64,000 nt of DNA from Polytolypa hystricis UAMH7299 (Eukaryota; Ascomycota; Eurotiomycetes; Onygenales), in NCBI GenBank assembly GCA_002573605.1, contig PDNA01000126.1, positions 30,991 to 94,990 on the forward strand, in the 5' to 3' direction. The position numbers were made by a program, and so were the translations under genes. Within the stretch, counting starts at the first letter, position 1; every line of letters starts with the position of its first letter. Shown here piece by piece: positions 22,633 through 33,164 of this stretch. Below the pieces are notes generated by a model. The model did no database searches and was not told the origin of the DNA. It saw only the letters and a program-made list of their open reading frames with translations.

Positions 22633-23818
22633 CTATATCTGCTCCCTCTTTAAATCATTAACAACCATATACCTACCGACCGTGATCCAACCCCAGCGAA
22701 ACCAGACCATCTGACTCTTATGCGCGCTAACCATCGCATTCCAAGCCTTCATCCACTCCGCAATCCCACTAACAAACAACAACCTCCTCGCCAGCGCATC
22801 CTTCTTCTTCGAACTACTACTCCTCCCACCACTCAACGGTCCCGAAGTGAACAACGACCCTATAGCCCCATGCAGCATGGTAATCGGCGAATCAAAGACG
22901 AACAGATACTTGCGGAACATGCTAGTTGTGGTTAGCGAGTAGAGCGTGACGGGGCATGCGTAGCCGGATTTCCCCTTCATGAGGGCTTGGAGGAAGGCGC
23001 GCGCGCCGTGGTAGAGGGAGCGGTGGTTGGGGTGGTTGCTGACGCCGTGGGCGTCGAAGGTGAGGAGGATGTCGATTGTGGCTGTGGGTGCGGCATTTGA
23101 GGGTGTGGTGGAGCCGTTTGTTGAGGTGGTGGTGGTGCGGCGCGTGCTGGTGGGTGAGGAGGAGGATGATGGTGGTGGGGGGGAGGAGGAAATCTCGGGC
23201 GCAAAGGCAAAGGCGAGGAGTGTGGATATATCTGTCGCGGACCATTCGGCCGTCATGCTATCGGGGAAACGAGATGGGTCTTCTACAACGAAGACGTCTG
23301 ATTCGTTGCGTAGGCCGAGACGGAGGGCGCTGGCTTTGAGCTCGTTTTTGCGGATGTGGCCGAGGCCATCTGCGTCGCCTAAGAGGGGGGGTGTTAGCTA
23401 TGCCTTGCTGTTATGTATCTCAATTGGGATCCCAAGAGGCAAGTTTTGCGCTTAGATTTTTCCATGTCACACATATATCGTCTGCGCGTCCCTGCATCAA
23501 GCCCAATCCGCATACAACTTATTCACCCATAGCAAAGAAACCGAAAACCCCAAAAAAGGAAAAAACAAACATACCCGAACTCAAACACAAGATCTTCACA
23601 TGATTCCCCAGCTCCGGCCTCGTCAGCGCCAACAGCGTCGGCGCAAAGAACATGGCCTCATCATCCGGGTGCGCAATGAGCAAACATATGCGCTTATTAT
23701 TCACGGTGCGAAAGGCGCGGCCGAACGGCGAGCCTGGAGTCGTCGCGGATACGATCCAGAAGAAAAATAGCACTGCCGGGATCAGCGCGAGGGTGTAGAG
23801 ACTTATGGGGAATGACAT
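22633..23818 (-). CDS. gpi12: GlcNAc-phosphatidylinositol de-N-acetylase (PIG-L)
   Basis: This ER enzyme removes the acetyl group from GlcNAc-PI, the second step of GPI-anchor synthesis. Exons are 23818-23575 and 23378-22633 with a 196-nt intron, giving 329 aa. The intron splits the conserved CLSSGDADGLG(HIRKNEL) block, with the junction inside the first Gly codon. An N-terminal signal-anchor helix spans about residues 5-25. The zinc/catalytic motif AHPDDEAMFF lies near residue 50, and TFDAHGVSNHPNH is the second metal site. A Ser/Pro/Thr-rich insert (SSSPPPPSSSSSPTSTRRTT) lies before that block and is longer than usual. Its neighbour beyond the promoter at 27.5 kb looks GPI-anchored, but that is probably coincidence. 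Confidence 0.95.
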
Positions 23819-26800
23819 CGTTGGGGCAGTTTTTTTAGGTGAACGTGGGCGCGCAAAAAGATGCGGGAAGGGGGCCAGGGGGGAACCAGGTGAGGTATGA
23901 CGTCCTGGGTTTTTTGAGGGAGCGTGCGTCTCTCACGCGAGAGTATGGGTGACGGCGTGTTTTGTTGGGAGCGGTTTTTGGATTGTTGTGCTCGTGTATT
24001 TCAATATGGCGTTATGCGGCAAGGTTCGAGAAAAAGCGGATTGACTATGCTGCAGCTAGGGAGGCGTGCAGAGCTAGGCAATGCGGAGAGGGAGAGGGAT
24101 GTAGTTCGTGAAGAATCAATGCAGATGCGACGATGCGGCGAGACGACAGGGTTGGCTGCACAACGACGCGTCGTCGCAGTTGTTTGCGGGGAGGGTGGCG
24201 AACAATGGGTAGGGAAGGTGGAAGTTCAATTGGTAGTTAACATCCAAGATGTTCAGCCATGTTTGTCAAAAGGTGATCGAATCGAATTGGAAACGTGGCA
24301 TGATCGGGGTCATTCGCGAAGGGGGAAAAGGGGTTGGTTGGGGGAGGGCGGGGATGGCTGCGGATCTTGAACCAAATGGTGCTGCCGGGAATGTCAGGTT
24401 TCGGGGCTAAGGGAAGTCTGCTGCTAATGGTCCATGTAGCCGGAGCTGGAGACTGGAGTATAGAGCAGCTCCAAATAAGTATAATAATGGTTTATTCCTC
24501 TGCGCCTGCTTCACTGTTCCAACTTCATGTCCTGATGTTTGTATGTATGTATGTGCATGTCTGTTGCTGCACCTGCAGCTCAAGGGGCTTCGTTCGTTCG
24601 CTGATGTTTCCACGTGGTAAATTGGTTTTGGGTCGGCAAGTCATGTGAGCAGGCGTCACACTGCATGGCGGATGTGACTGTTGGGCTTGCTAGGGGTCAC
24701 TTTAACTGGAGTTAGCTAGGTCCTTTAACTAGCTCTAGTTAAACACCCCTTAGCCTTTAGGTGGGCCCCCCCCAACTCTAGTTAAGACTTGTGCCTGGCG
24801 CTAGTTAATCTACTTGACCTCACAGCAATGACATCACTCCTACAGAATGCTATTAAGCCTGTGCTCTTTCAACAGGCCAATTGTCATTAATCATTTCTTG
24901 AAGTTCTCTAAGAGAAGAATTGCTACAGACGTTGTATATAATTACGAGATATTAAAGATTTCTCTGAACAATAATCAAATAGGCAATTATTATTAGAGAG
25001 TTTTGTTAAGTAATTCTTGTTAAGACCAGCAAAAGAAAGAACGAATGGAATTTATTCCAACTAGAGGTGCCTAAGAACTAAAAGACTAAGGTGTTGGCCC
25101 AACACTGTAAGTCGGTATTTGGTATTAGGCCCAGGATACGTCCTACATTTAATGGTAATTAGTAACTAGCTGAGAATAGGCTCTATCCATCCTTCTTGCC
25201 AGCGTTTGATGGCTTTGCTTTTGAGTTTAAAAATTAGTTTCTTCTCCTGGTCTTCCGAGGACCTGGTAGTCTTGATAATACATTGCTCCAGAAGACGACC
25301 AACTATCCTTTGCCGGGCTTTCTCATCCACAGCCACTGCCATTAGCCATGAGCCTGGTTGGTACACCCCCACCAGACACACTATTTGAGTGACTTCTATG
25401 CCGAACAAAATCCATTGGGATGGTTTACAGTACAGGGGTCAGGGGTCACATCGCAGCCTTGAAGATAGCTATCTGCAGATTGCCTAAGACTCCTATTGCC
25501 GCCACTCGTCTCGGCAGCTTCTCCCAAAAAGATGGCGTTTGTGCACCCTTCGTTTCCGGATACCCTACTCTGTCATAAAGGTGGCATTTTTCCACCCTGG
25601 GATTCCGCATACCTTATTGCCTCTCGAAAAAGGTGGCGCCTTCCCACCCTCGTGGTCCTTTCTCAAAACTATGGCTATAAGTTCTTCCCTGGGCCCAGGT
25701 CTAAAAAGAGAACAAGCTAAAGAACAATGGGAGGAAGAGAAGGAGCTTAAGAAGCAAGCTGCTAAAGCAGCAAAGCAAAGGCAAGGCTTGTAAACATAAG
25801 ATGGAGGAAAATGCGGATCTACCAACCCCAAGTACCAGTAAAAGAAGGCTCCTTCAGGAATCTCATGCTTCAGAGAGCCTCCAATCTTCCGAATCCAGTA
25901 ATCAGACTATACTACACTGTCATCGATTGCTCGGTACATAGTCCTCTATCAAGAAATAGGTTCAATCCAACTTGCCCACGCTCTGGGCAAATTATTCAGC
26001 GACCAGCTTAGCTTTAGAACCAAATATATATGATATGTTCAACTTATTCTTTTAATATTTAATAGTTAATTTGAATATATTTCATGGTTGTTGAGATAGT
26101 CTCACATATTTGGTGATCGTTGAGTGGCGGTGTACGTTTTCTCTCATATTCGGATGACTTAGCCGCTGCCATCTTCCATTGTTCACTCGGACTTGGGGCC
26201 CCCCATGCTGAGCTTCCCCTGGACTCCCTCCTGCTGTGTCCTGAAATACACCTTAGTACTCTGCAACTCCTTCTTTGCATCCTCAGGCGCTTTAGTGAGA
26301 TAGTCCTTCTTTTCCTGCTCCTCCTTCTCTCGCACTACTAATCATGACCACTCCAGCAGTCCCTTCCCGGGGTGTATACACTATTATTGGTGGATAGTAT
26401 GAAAGTGACTTACATAGTATGTAAACTAATAATTAGAGGTTTTCTTATATAATCTTATCTTATCTAAATCTCAAATCTCCAGTTCATATAATAGCAGGAA
26501 ATTGATAATTCTGAACTCCAGTAAGATCACTGTAAGTTAAGATTTTGGTTGTGAACAGGGCTGACCCATCCAAAGACTTCTATCACCAGAACTCATTCCC
26601 GTTCAAGGACGGCTTCTCCTAAATCAGCTTTATGCATTCCTATCTAATCCCTATCAAACATGGTGGGAAATTGGAATGACGTATGATTAAGGTGTAGGGA
26701 AGCATGAACATGCTGAGTACTCCGGTTCACGAATAGCCAAGGCATGGAGATGGTCAACTCTCACTGCATGATTCCACAGATGCATCTCATACAGCGGCCA

Positions 26801-27475
26801 CCCCCATCACGGTCATATCTTAAATCCATACTCCAATCCTTCATCTTCATCCTCCTTTTGGTGGTATTTATCTGCTTAACCCAACTTCTTTTGACTGATG
26901 GGCAGTGTATGAAACTCCTCTCATCGTGGAGTCCTGGAAGACCCAAGTTCCCAATACGAAGAATAGTGTTGCACTAAAACGCCACATGCGCGGATCTAGG
27001 AAACGCCAAACCTATGAGCATTCAAGATGAATCTTTGCGCAGCGAGCACTCATCCCAAAACGTGTTGTGCGGCGCGCCTGAGCGCCTCGTATCCAAAAAC
27101 TTTGTTCGGAGTTTCCAATGTTTCGTGTCGTCCAATGAGCCAATGGGGTGGTGAAAATGGCCAGGGTCTTGCTAGTCTGGACTCTGCGGAGTCAGACAGC
27201 TCATTCTCTTGATCAGGGGACTGCTAACAAGGGGAAGTTATTTCACGATTGGACGACGGCTGTGTAATATTCGTGTCGCAGTGGGATATGTAGAGATACA
27301 TATCCGCTCTCCCCTTTCTTTTTTCTTTTGGTTCCTTTTCCTCCTGATTTCAGCTCTTCTCCTCGGCCATTAGGGGTTTGGTTTACAGACATCTACCATA
27401 TTCTTGGTAGTGCTTTCGCGTCATTGGCATATTGAGCAGCTTGTTCTGGATAAATAAAAAGGACTACCTTTGGAA
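23819..27475. other. 3.6-kb gene-free region with transposon-like relics
   Basis: The first 0.8 kb is GC-balanced gpi12 promoter DNA. From about 24.65 kb it becomes AT-rich and patchy: a cluster of CTAGTTAA-type motifs (24700-24810), an odd-length palindrome (25091-25105), a degenerate tandem repeat (25526-25655), and short Lys/Glu/Ala-rich frames at about 25690-25790 (+) and 26340-26190 (-). The last two look like eroded C-termini of pogo/Fot1 transposases. No intact gene is supported. Confidence 0.45.
25526..25655 (+). repeat. three divergent tandem units of about 50 bp
   Basis: Three copies of a unit of the form AAArGrTGGCrttTtyCACCCT begin at about 25526, 25575 and 25627. The first two continue with a related second half (ttCCGsATACCytA) before the next copy. 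The spacing is 49 then 52 nt. Confidence 0.6.
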
Positions 27476-28528
27476 ATGATGATGACCCTCTTACTCCTCT
27501 CCCTCTCCCTCCTCCTGCCTTCCACCCTCTCCCAATCCCTCTCCCTCTGCGCCTCAGAATGCGAACCCATAACCTCCCGCCTCTCCAAATGTTCTCTCCC
27601 CGCTGTCCCGTCCCTGGACTGGAAAACGCTCCGCGACAACGCCTCGGTCCGCAACCTCGCCGGCCTGCCTCCGCTCCACACCGCCGACAAGGGCCCCCAA
27701 ACGCACCAAATTGCAAATTACACCGAAGCAAGCTGTTTCTGCACGCAGGCGAGAAATGATTTTGAAGCGTGTGAGGATTGCTTTAAAAGGGACGTGTATG
27801 AGACCGGGAATACGCGCGATGAGCACCGTGTGATTAAGTTTTATCGCTCTGATTGCGAGATGTTTGGATATTATGCGATTAAGGAGATTGCGTATCCATC
27901 GACGACGGTGACGAGTATGCCTACCGTTACGGTCGTGCCTGATGATGACAGGGACGACGATTGGGATGATGATTCGGATGATGATGACCACCACGACAAC
28001 GACCTCGAAGACAGCAAATCCTGCATCTCCATCTGCGGCGTCATCAGTGCCCAACTCTCCCAATGCTCCCTCCCGTCTCTCTCCTCAGACATCGACCCTA
28101 AACCCTCACAAGTCCCCGGGCCCGGCGGCACAAACTACTACGGCCAACTGCTCTTCAACCGACGCGACGCCGAGTGCCTGTGCACACTACCTGTTCTGCG
28201 CCGCTTCTCGGCGTGCAATGCATGTCTGCATGACGACGATGATGAGCGCGAGATTTTGGGGACGTATAGTTTTGATTGTGGTGAGATGGGGTATTGGACG
28301 GATAATAAGACGGTGGGCGTGGAAGCGGATGACTTGGAGGGTGATGATGGTGGCCAGGGGACGAATAATAATGGCGGCCAGGGCAGGCCGCAGCCGACAA
28401 GGAGCTCGAATGGGGAGCCGTTCCCAACGGGAGTCAATGATAATGGTGCGCGCAGGTTGGGGGTTGAAGAAGGGAGGGTCTGGGTTATAGGGATTGTGGT
28501 GTGGATGGTGTTGAGTCTTTTTGAATAA
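27476..28528 (+). CDS. secreted two-module cysteine-rich, probably GPI-anchored protein
   Basis: I do not recognise a named family. A single exon gives 350 aa. The start is the ATG at 27476, followed directly by a strong signal peptide (MMMTLLLLSLSLLLPSTLSQ). Two modules share exact cysteine spacing: C-x3-C-x9-C, then C-x-C-x8-C-x2-C, then a final C. They cover about residues 25-140 (CASEC, CFC, CEDC, DCEMFGYY) and 180-285 (CISIC, CLC, CNAC, DCGEMGYW). An acidic linker of Asp/His repeats separates them. After module 2 come a Gly/Asn-rich stretch and a hydrophobic tail (VWVIGIVVWMVLSLF), which suggests GPI anchoring at the cell surface. The pattern recalls, but does not match, CFEM domains. 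N-glycosylation sites (NYT, NKT) are present. The coding region is GC-rich, unlike the flanking DNA. Confidence 0.82.
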   Translation: MMMTLLLLSLSLLLPSTLSQSLSLCASECEPITSRLSKCSLPAVPSLDWKTLRDNASVRNLAGLPPLHTADKGPQTHQIANYTEASCFCTQARNDFEACEDCFKRDVYETGNTRDEHRVIKFYRSDCEMFGYYAIKEIAYPSTTVTSMPTVTVVPDDDRDDDWDDDSDDDDHHDNDLEDSKSCISICGVISAQLSQCSLPSLSSDIDPKPSQVPGPGGTNYYGQLLFNRRDAECLCTLPVLRRFSACNACLHDDDDEREILGTYSFDCGEMGYWTDNKTVGVEADDLEGDDGGQGTNNNGGQGRPQPTRSSNGEPFPTGVNDNGARRLGVEEGRVWVIGIVVWMVLSLFE

Positions 28529-28705
28529 TTATACTTTTATTTCTTTTTTCTCTTTTCTTCTGGGGAGATACCAGATAGGATCTATATTTAATTTTAATTA
28601 TGATGATATATTTGACCCTTTGGGTTTATAGCTGTACAGCGTTACCCCCCCTTTTTTTTTTCTCGTGGTATTCATACCTTTGCAATTGGGCGTTCTCTTC
28701 TTTCA

Positions 28706-29509
28706 TTGCAGGAGGTCAGTGTGATATTCCATCAAGGCATCAACGAAATCAGCGCAAGAGGATCCATTACAAGGATATGCCTGGCATATTTGTCATGTCT
28801 GGATGATGATTTGGATGATGAGAGCCCAGTTGAAAATATCAGGAAAAGATTTCCGCTGGCGCGATACTCCGCGCAATATTGGATGGACCATGCAAGGCCT
28901 AGTGAGACTAAAAAGAAAGTCCAGGAAAGCATCTTGAACTTCTTCGAGCAAAGGCAAACATACACAGTTTGGGGTAATCTTTTTGACCCGGATAACCCTT
29001 GGGATGAAGCTTCAGTAACGCGACGATCCATGGTGACTCCATTGTACTACGCAGCCTTAGCGGGTCTCCGTCATGTGGTAAAACTGCTGCTAGAGAAAGG
29101 AGCTGATGTGAATGCACAGGATGGGGATTATAGCAATGCTCTCCAGGCTACCTCTGAGCAAGGCCACAGGGAGATTGTGCACCTGCTGCTAGCTGCTAGA
29201 GAAAGGGGCTGATGAGGCTGAGCAGATGTACCAGCATGCACTGCAAGGAAAAGAGGTGGTGTTGGGTCCTGGCCACACATCGACACTGGCTACAATCTAT
29301 AACATAGGCCTCCTTTATCAGTATCAGCGCAAGCTGGCCTTCACCAACATTGACTATCTGGTCTGGGTTCTCCAGAGTCATGGGAATTACGAAGAGATGA
29401 TGCATCAAAAAGGTGATACATTGGTGAGCAATGAAGAACTGGCAAGCTACCTTCCTAGTCAAGAAGGCCTGCTGCTTGAGTATGCCGTTCTAAGAATATA
29501 GGAAGCACT
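28706..29509 (+). pseudogene. ankyrin/TPR relic of a STAND (NLR-like) gene
   Basis: This is a degraded fragment. The reading frame from about 28706 gives a segment typical of the region after NACHT/NB-ARC domains (ICLAYLSCLDDDLDDESP, RFPLARYSAQYWMDHARP). It is followed by two ankyrin repeats (TPLYYAALAGLRHVVKLLLE, KGADVNAQDGDYSNALQ). The frame stops at 29212. In the next frame the text continues as LLEKGAD-EAEQMYQHALQG-KEVVLGPGHTSTL, which is a kinesin-light-chain-type TPR. A perfect 7-bp tandem duplication at 29186-29199 accounts for the shift. No NTPase domain remains upstream. It is most likely a non-functional remnant of a fungal intracellular receptor gene. Confidence 0.7.
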
Positions 29510-31490
29510 GGAGTACCAAAAGATCAACCTTTTGCGCCAACTGCTTAGGAAGCAGTTAAATCTCGTTGTATGAGGTGAATATTCTTGGCTTCGAGATCTC
29601 AAAGACATGGACTATTCATGGGATGAAATGGCCGAGCTTCTCCTTGAGGAGGCAAGCGATTCCTGTTATCTTTTTCACGCCGGATTTGGACTCTGTTGTC
29701 AGCCATTAACGCTCCTTCAACACCCATCCTCTTGGCTTGAGGGTTCTGTCATGGAACAGCCTGTGTTCATGCTGCGCTGTTTAGAGTTTTGTTTCGCTGA
29801 TGAGTTATTATTTGTTGTGCCACGCACAAACCCTTCTCGATGCTTTTGTGTGTATGAAATTATTATACAAGAATGAGATCTCGGAGCTGAATAGCGAAAG
29901 GCATCGAGTCTGATTGAGAGAATCTATCTAGCAGCGAGAACTAGGCTTTTATATACATGAAAAAAGGCAATAGAATCTGAAAGAATGAGGCAAAATAAAG
30001 ATAGAATAGAAGGTGAAAATATCAATGATTGAGGTGAGGGTAGAGATGGTGGTTCAACAGTTATTGAGCGGCCTCAAGAGCACTTCGGAATTGATTGGAT
30101 CTCCCCATTTGGACTGCAATGAACATAGTTGAAGCTGTGCTTGAAATGGATATTCAAGAGATAAAGATAAAGTATGTGTTGGATCTCCTGCAGCCAAGTT
30201 GTCTCACAGTTCAAATTCTATGCTTGGGTTTGCTTTCTTATAGTCAGTCGCATGTTTGCCCTATAGGCCTACACTCATTTTTCTTGGATACCCCGTTCGG
30301 ACAGTTAAACTCCTCGGACAACAACAACCTGCAGGCTTATTATTTGGGGTTATGGCCAGCACAGAACAACTGACCTGTACAGGTTCAATGGTACAGGGAG
30401 ACATTATTGTGTTCTGCAAACTGGAGTCATTGGGCCTGTCTCGCGCTTCTTTTGATCTGCTCACAACTGCCGAAGATTTTATTGATACTTGCGGCCCAGG
30501 ACAATTTGTCTTCCCTTTAGGTAAAACTGGACTGCCTTCAGCCTTTAAGATATGCGGGGGTTTTGTTTATCTCTCAGATCCAGCAAGTCGCCTATTCCAT
30601 TGGTCTAAGAATGCCCCCATAGACAGGTTCTGCCAGGGAGAACTGGATCCAAAATGTGTAATTTGAATTGGAGCTATAGTAACTGTCAACTGAAATTGCA
30701 TGCTTAATGAGGCACAATTTCAGTGGGACTGCTGTTATTTCCTTAATGCTCTCAATATGTATTTCCCAGGACAGGAGCTAGCAAAATGGCAGATAGGGGT
30801 TCAGGTTAGGCCCTGCACACATTGGTCCACATCAATGTAGCACAACACTATTACCAGGGCCTGGCTATCAAAAAATCCTTGCTGGAGAACGCTCAGGGAG
30901 ATCATGAGGAACTGCTTTCACTTCTTCATAATCACTGGGATGTACAAGTGAGTCTCTACACTGGAGTTGCTAGAAAAGTATCACTGCAGGAGTTGGTAGC
31001 TGATCTTTTGCATGTATTTGGGAAACCAGTTCTAAGCTCTGATAACTGGGGCAGCCTCAAAACAAACTACAGCATCTGTGATGCCTTTCAGGGCCTTTGT
31101 TTTAAGGACTGGCTTAGAAACCTTGCCAAGCCCTAGCAAGACCTTGTCATTTGTACAATCAACAAGGTGCTAGGCAGTCTTGATCAGACTAGAAAATCCC
31201 TGATTGTAGCCTGGCCCTATCGTGACGGCGGGATGTCAATACTAGCCAGTGTTTTGAGACTGAGCTTAAAGGGGAAAGCCCTTGGGCGAGAGTGCGCGCA
31301 GCCTCTACGGACTGCGCAACCTTTGCCTATATGTCTCCCAATTGCCTTGAAACTGGTGGTACCAAATGTGGTGGAGGTAGCGGGTTATGGAGGAACATGA
31401 TTCCAATTTTGGCTGCTGCGGTCACCATCTGCTCTCCATGTGCCATTGGGCCCGTTCAACGCGAAGAGCTTTTGCACCTTGATTAGTCCC
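29510..31490 (+). pseudogene. decayed copy of a large fungal gene of unknown function
   Basis: Fragments of one protein family lie in order but in different + frames, with stops between them: the segment around DMDYSWDEMAELLLEEA (29606-29660); CLGLLSYSQSHVCPIGLHSF near 30220; SFDLLTTAEDFIDTCGPGQF and FKICGGFVYLSDPASRLFHW (30450-30610); WDVQVSLYTGVARKVSLQEL near 30940; SLIVAWPYRDG near 31200; and DCATFAYMSPNCLE near 31305. From memory these occur together in large uncharacterised fungal proteins. I cannot name the domain. At least four frameshifts or stops separate the blocks. Confidence 0.55.
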
Positions 31491-31749
31491 TTCGTGGTGT
31501 TGGCAGATGCTCTAGTCTAGATGCGTTCCGGGCACGTCCCATCTCAAATGACTCGATATTGCTGCTGTATCTACAAGACAGGACAGCGTTTTCTTGATTG
31601 ACCTAGACGTGACACTGGAGAGAGTAAGTCTTCCCTTATGTTGAAGACCTATTCCCTTTGCGGGATAGCGCCTCTGGGCATGAGGGGTTTTCACCCCCTC
31701 TACAAAACGCACCTGTACACTCATTAGATAGATTGATCAGTTAGTTAAC

Positions 31750-32340
31750 CACTGCCTAATTGAGTATTCCATACCTTTGTATTATATGCTCCCCTCGAGC
31801 CTCGTGTACGCCGCCAGGTATGAACGGATTGCAAACCATCTTGGAATCACGCAACATGGAGTGCAATACATATGTCAAAACCTCAGCTACCCCAAAGAAA
31901 CATCCCGCCGCCCTAGCCAGCAATCGGACGCGAAGGTTGGTTGATGAAACCCTGGAGTTTATTACCACCTCCAAGGAGGGTCGCCAGATGCCATACGCAA
32001 AGAACCTGCAGGTTCATCTTGGGAGCATGAAGATTGGGCCAAGATTCTTTGGATTGAAAAGGTCCTGGGCAAACAAGGATGGATGTTTTTGAGGTGGTCT
32101 ATAAGTGATAACAAGAAGGCTCCTTGCTGGTTCTGGGGAAAGGAATGGGGAACCATCAATAAGGAGATATACTCGGAGAGAATTGTCCGCATAATTGATG
32201 GCTGGGTTCGCATGAATCCTGATCTTCAGCTCATGCAAGATGGAGCACCTGGATATGCTGCAAAAGATTCACCCTATTTTAGGCCTCCATACATACGACC
32301 GACAGCGTGGGAGAAAATTTTGATGAGGAGAAGGTGACCG
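31750..32340 (+). mobile_element. Tc1/mariner-type transposase relic
   Basis: Near 31822 one frame reads RYERIANHLGITQHGVQYIC, a helix-turn-helix as in fungal Tc1/mariner transposases. Near 32195, another frame gives GWVRMNPDLQLMQDGAPGYA, the segment around the second catalytic Asp. The region between is shortened and frameshifted, and the following DDE part is missing. I could not find convincing terminal inverted repeats. It is inactive. Confidence 0.65.
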
Positions 32341-32539
32341 AGCTTGTGAAAAGCAGCGCTGCTAGGCAGTAATTGATGCGGATGGCAAGTATATAAAAAA
32401 TTGAAGGCTTGCACCCATTATGGTCTCTGGAGTCTTTGATTTTCTTTCATTCCTGTTGTAACGTTGGCTGACCACCCAACGCACGCGTTTTTTACCCTAC
32501 ACACCCGCTTTTACTCTACTACCCCCAAGCTTCAAACCT

Positions 32540-32870
32540 TACCACCATGTCAAATAACATGAATATAGAGCTTGCAGTAGCTGAATATTTATCTCAAGAA
32601 GGCACAAATTACACTACTATTGCAAAAAAAATATGGTATTCACTGGCCATCTCTCCCTGGTTTCATTCCGCGACGCAGGAACTCACGAAGGGTGGGGGAA
32701 GGGCACAGCGGATATTCTCCTTTAGTAGGATCACTAGCACAACTAGTGATGCCAGCCATGGTTCCCAAGAATGGAAACGGCTTTCTTCCCATGCTCATGA
32801 TCAAGAGATGATGTTTCGAGTTGAGAGGGATGCTGAGGGGAAACGAGAGAGATATTGAGCTTGTTTTGAT
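32540..32870 (+). mobile_element. pogo/Fot1-type transposase N-terminal relic
   Basis: An ATG at 32547 starts MSNNMNIELAVAEYLSQEGT-NYTTIAKKYGI, which fits the psq-type helix-turn-helix at the start of fungal pogo/Fot1 transposases. The frame is broken at a run of eight A residues (about 32624-32631), and further matching pieces (GTHEGWGKGTADI) are in another frame. No catalytic DDE core remains. Sequence upstream (32462-32490) may be part of a terminal repeat. Confidence 0.5.
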
Positions 32871-33164
32871 TGGCTGGGACAGAAACCCGCTAAAAGAAGT
32901 GTGGTAATAGTATCCCTCTTTTACGCTGATGCGCTATTTCCCAGGGAGGCCTGTCCTGTGAACGCCATACTGCAAATTAAAGCAATACAACTTGCGTTTG
33001 GTAGGGACGGGGGTTACTGATATATCTTTGCGTCCCTTCCACTTCCTTTCCCCATCTTCCGCAAACCCTTCACACTCCCCGCTATGTAAGCTAACTGCCT
33101 TGCAATATAACTGCTACTTCTGGGATTTTGATTTATCCACTCAGGATTGTCGGGTTCCTCAGAG

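Noticed and set aside
27554..28063. Val/Ile-rich minus frame of 169 codons
   Set aside because: Antisense of the acidic Asp/His linker of the secreted protein, and it has no start context or motif.
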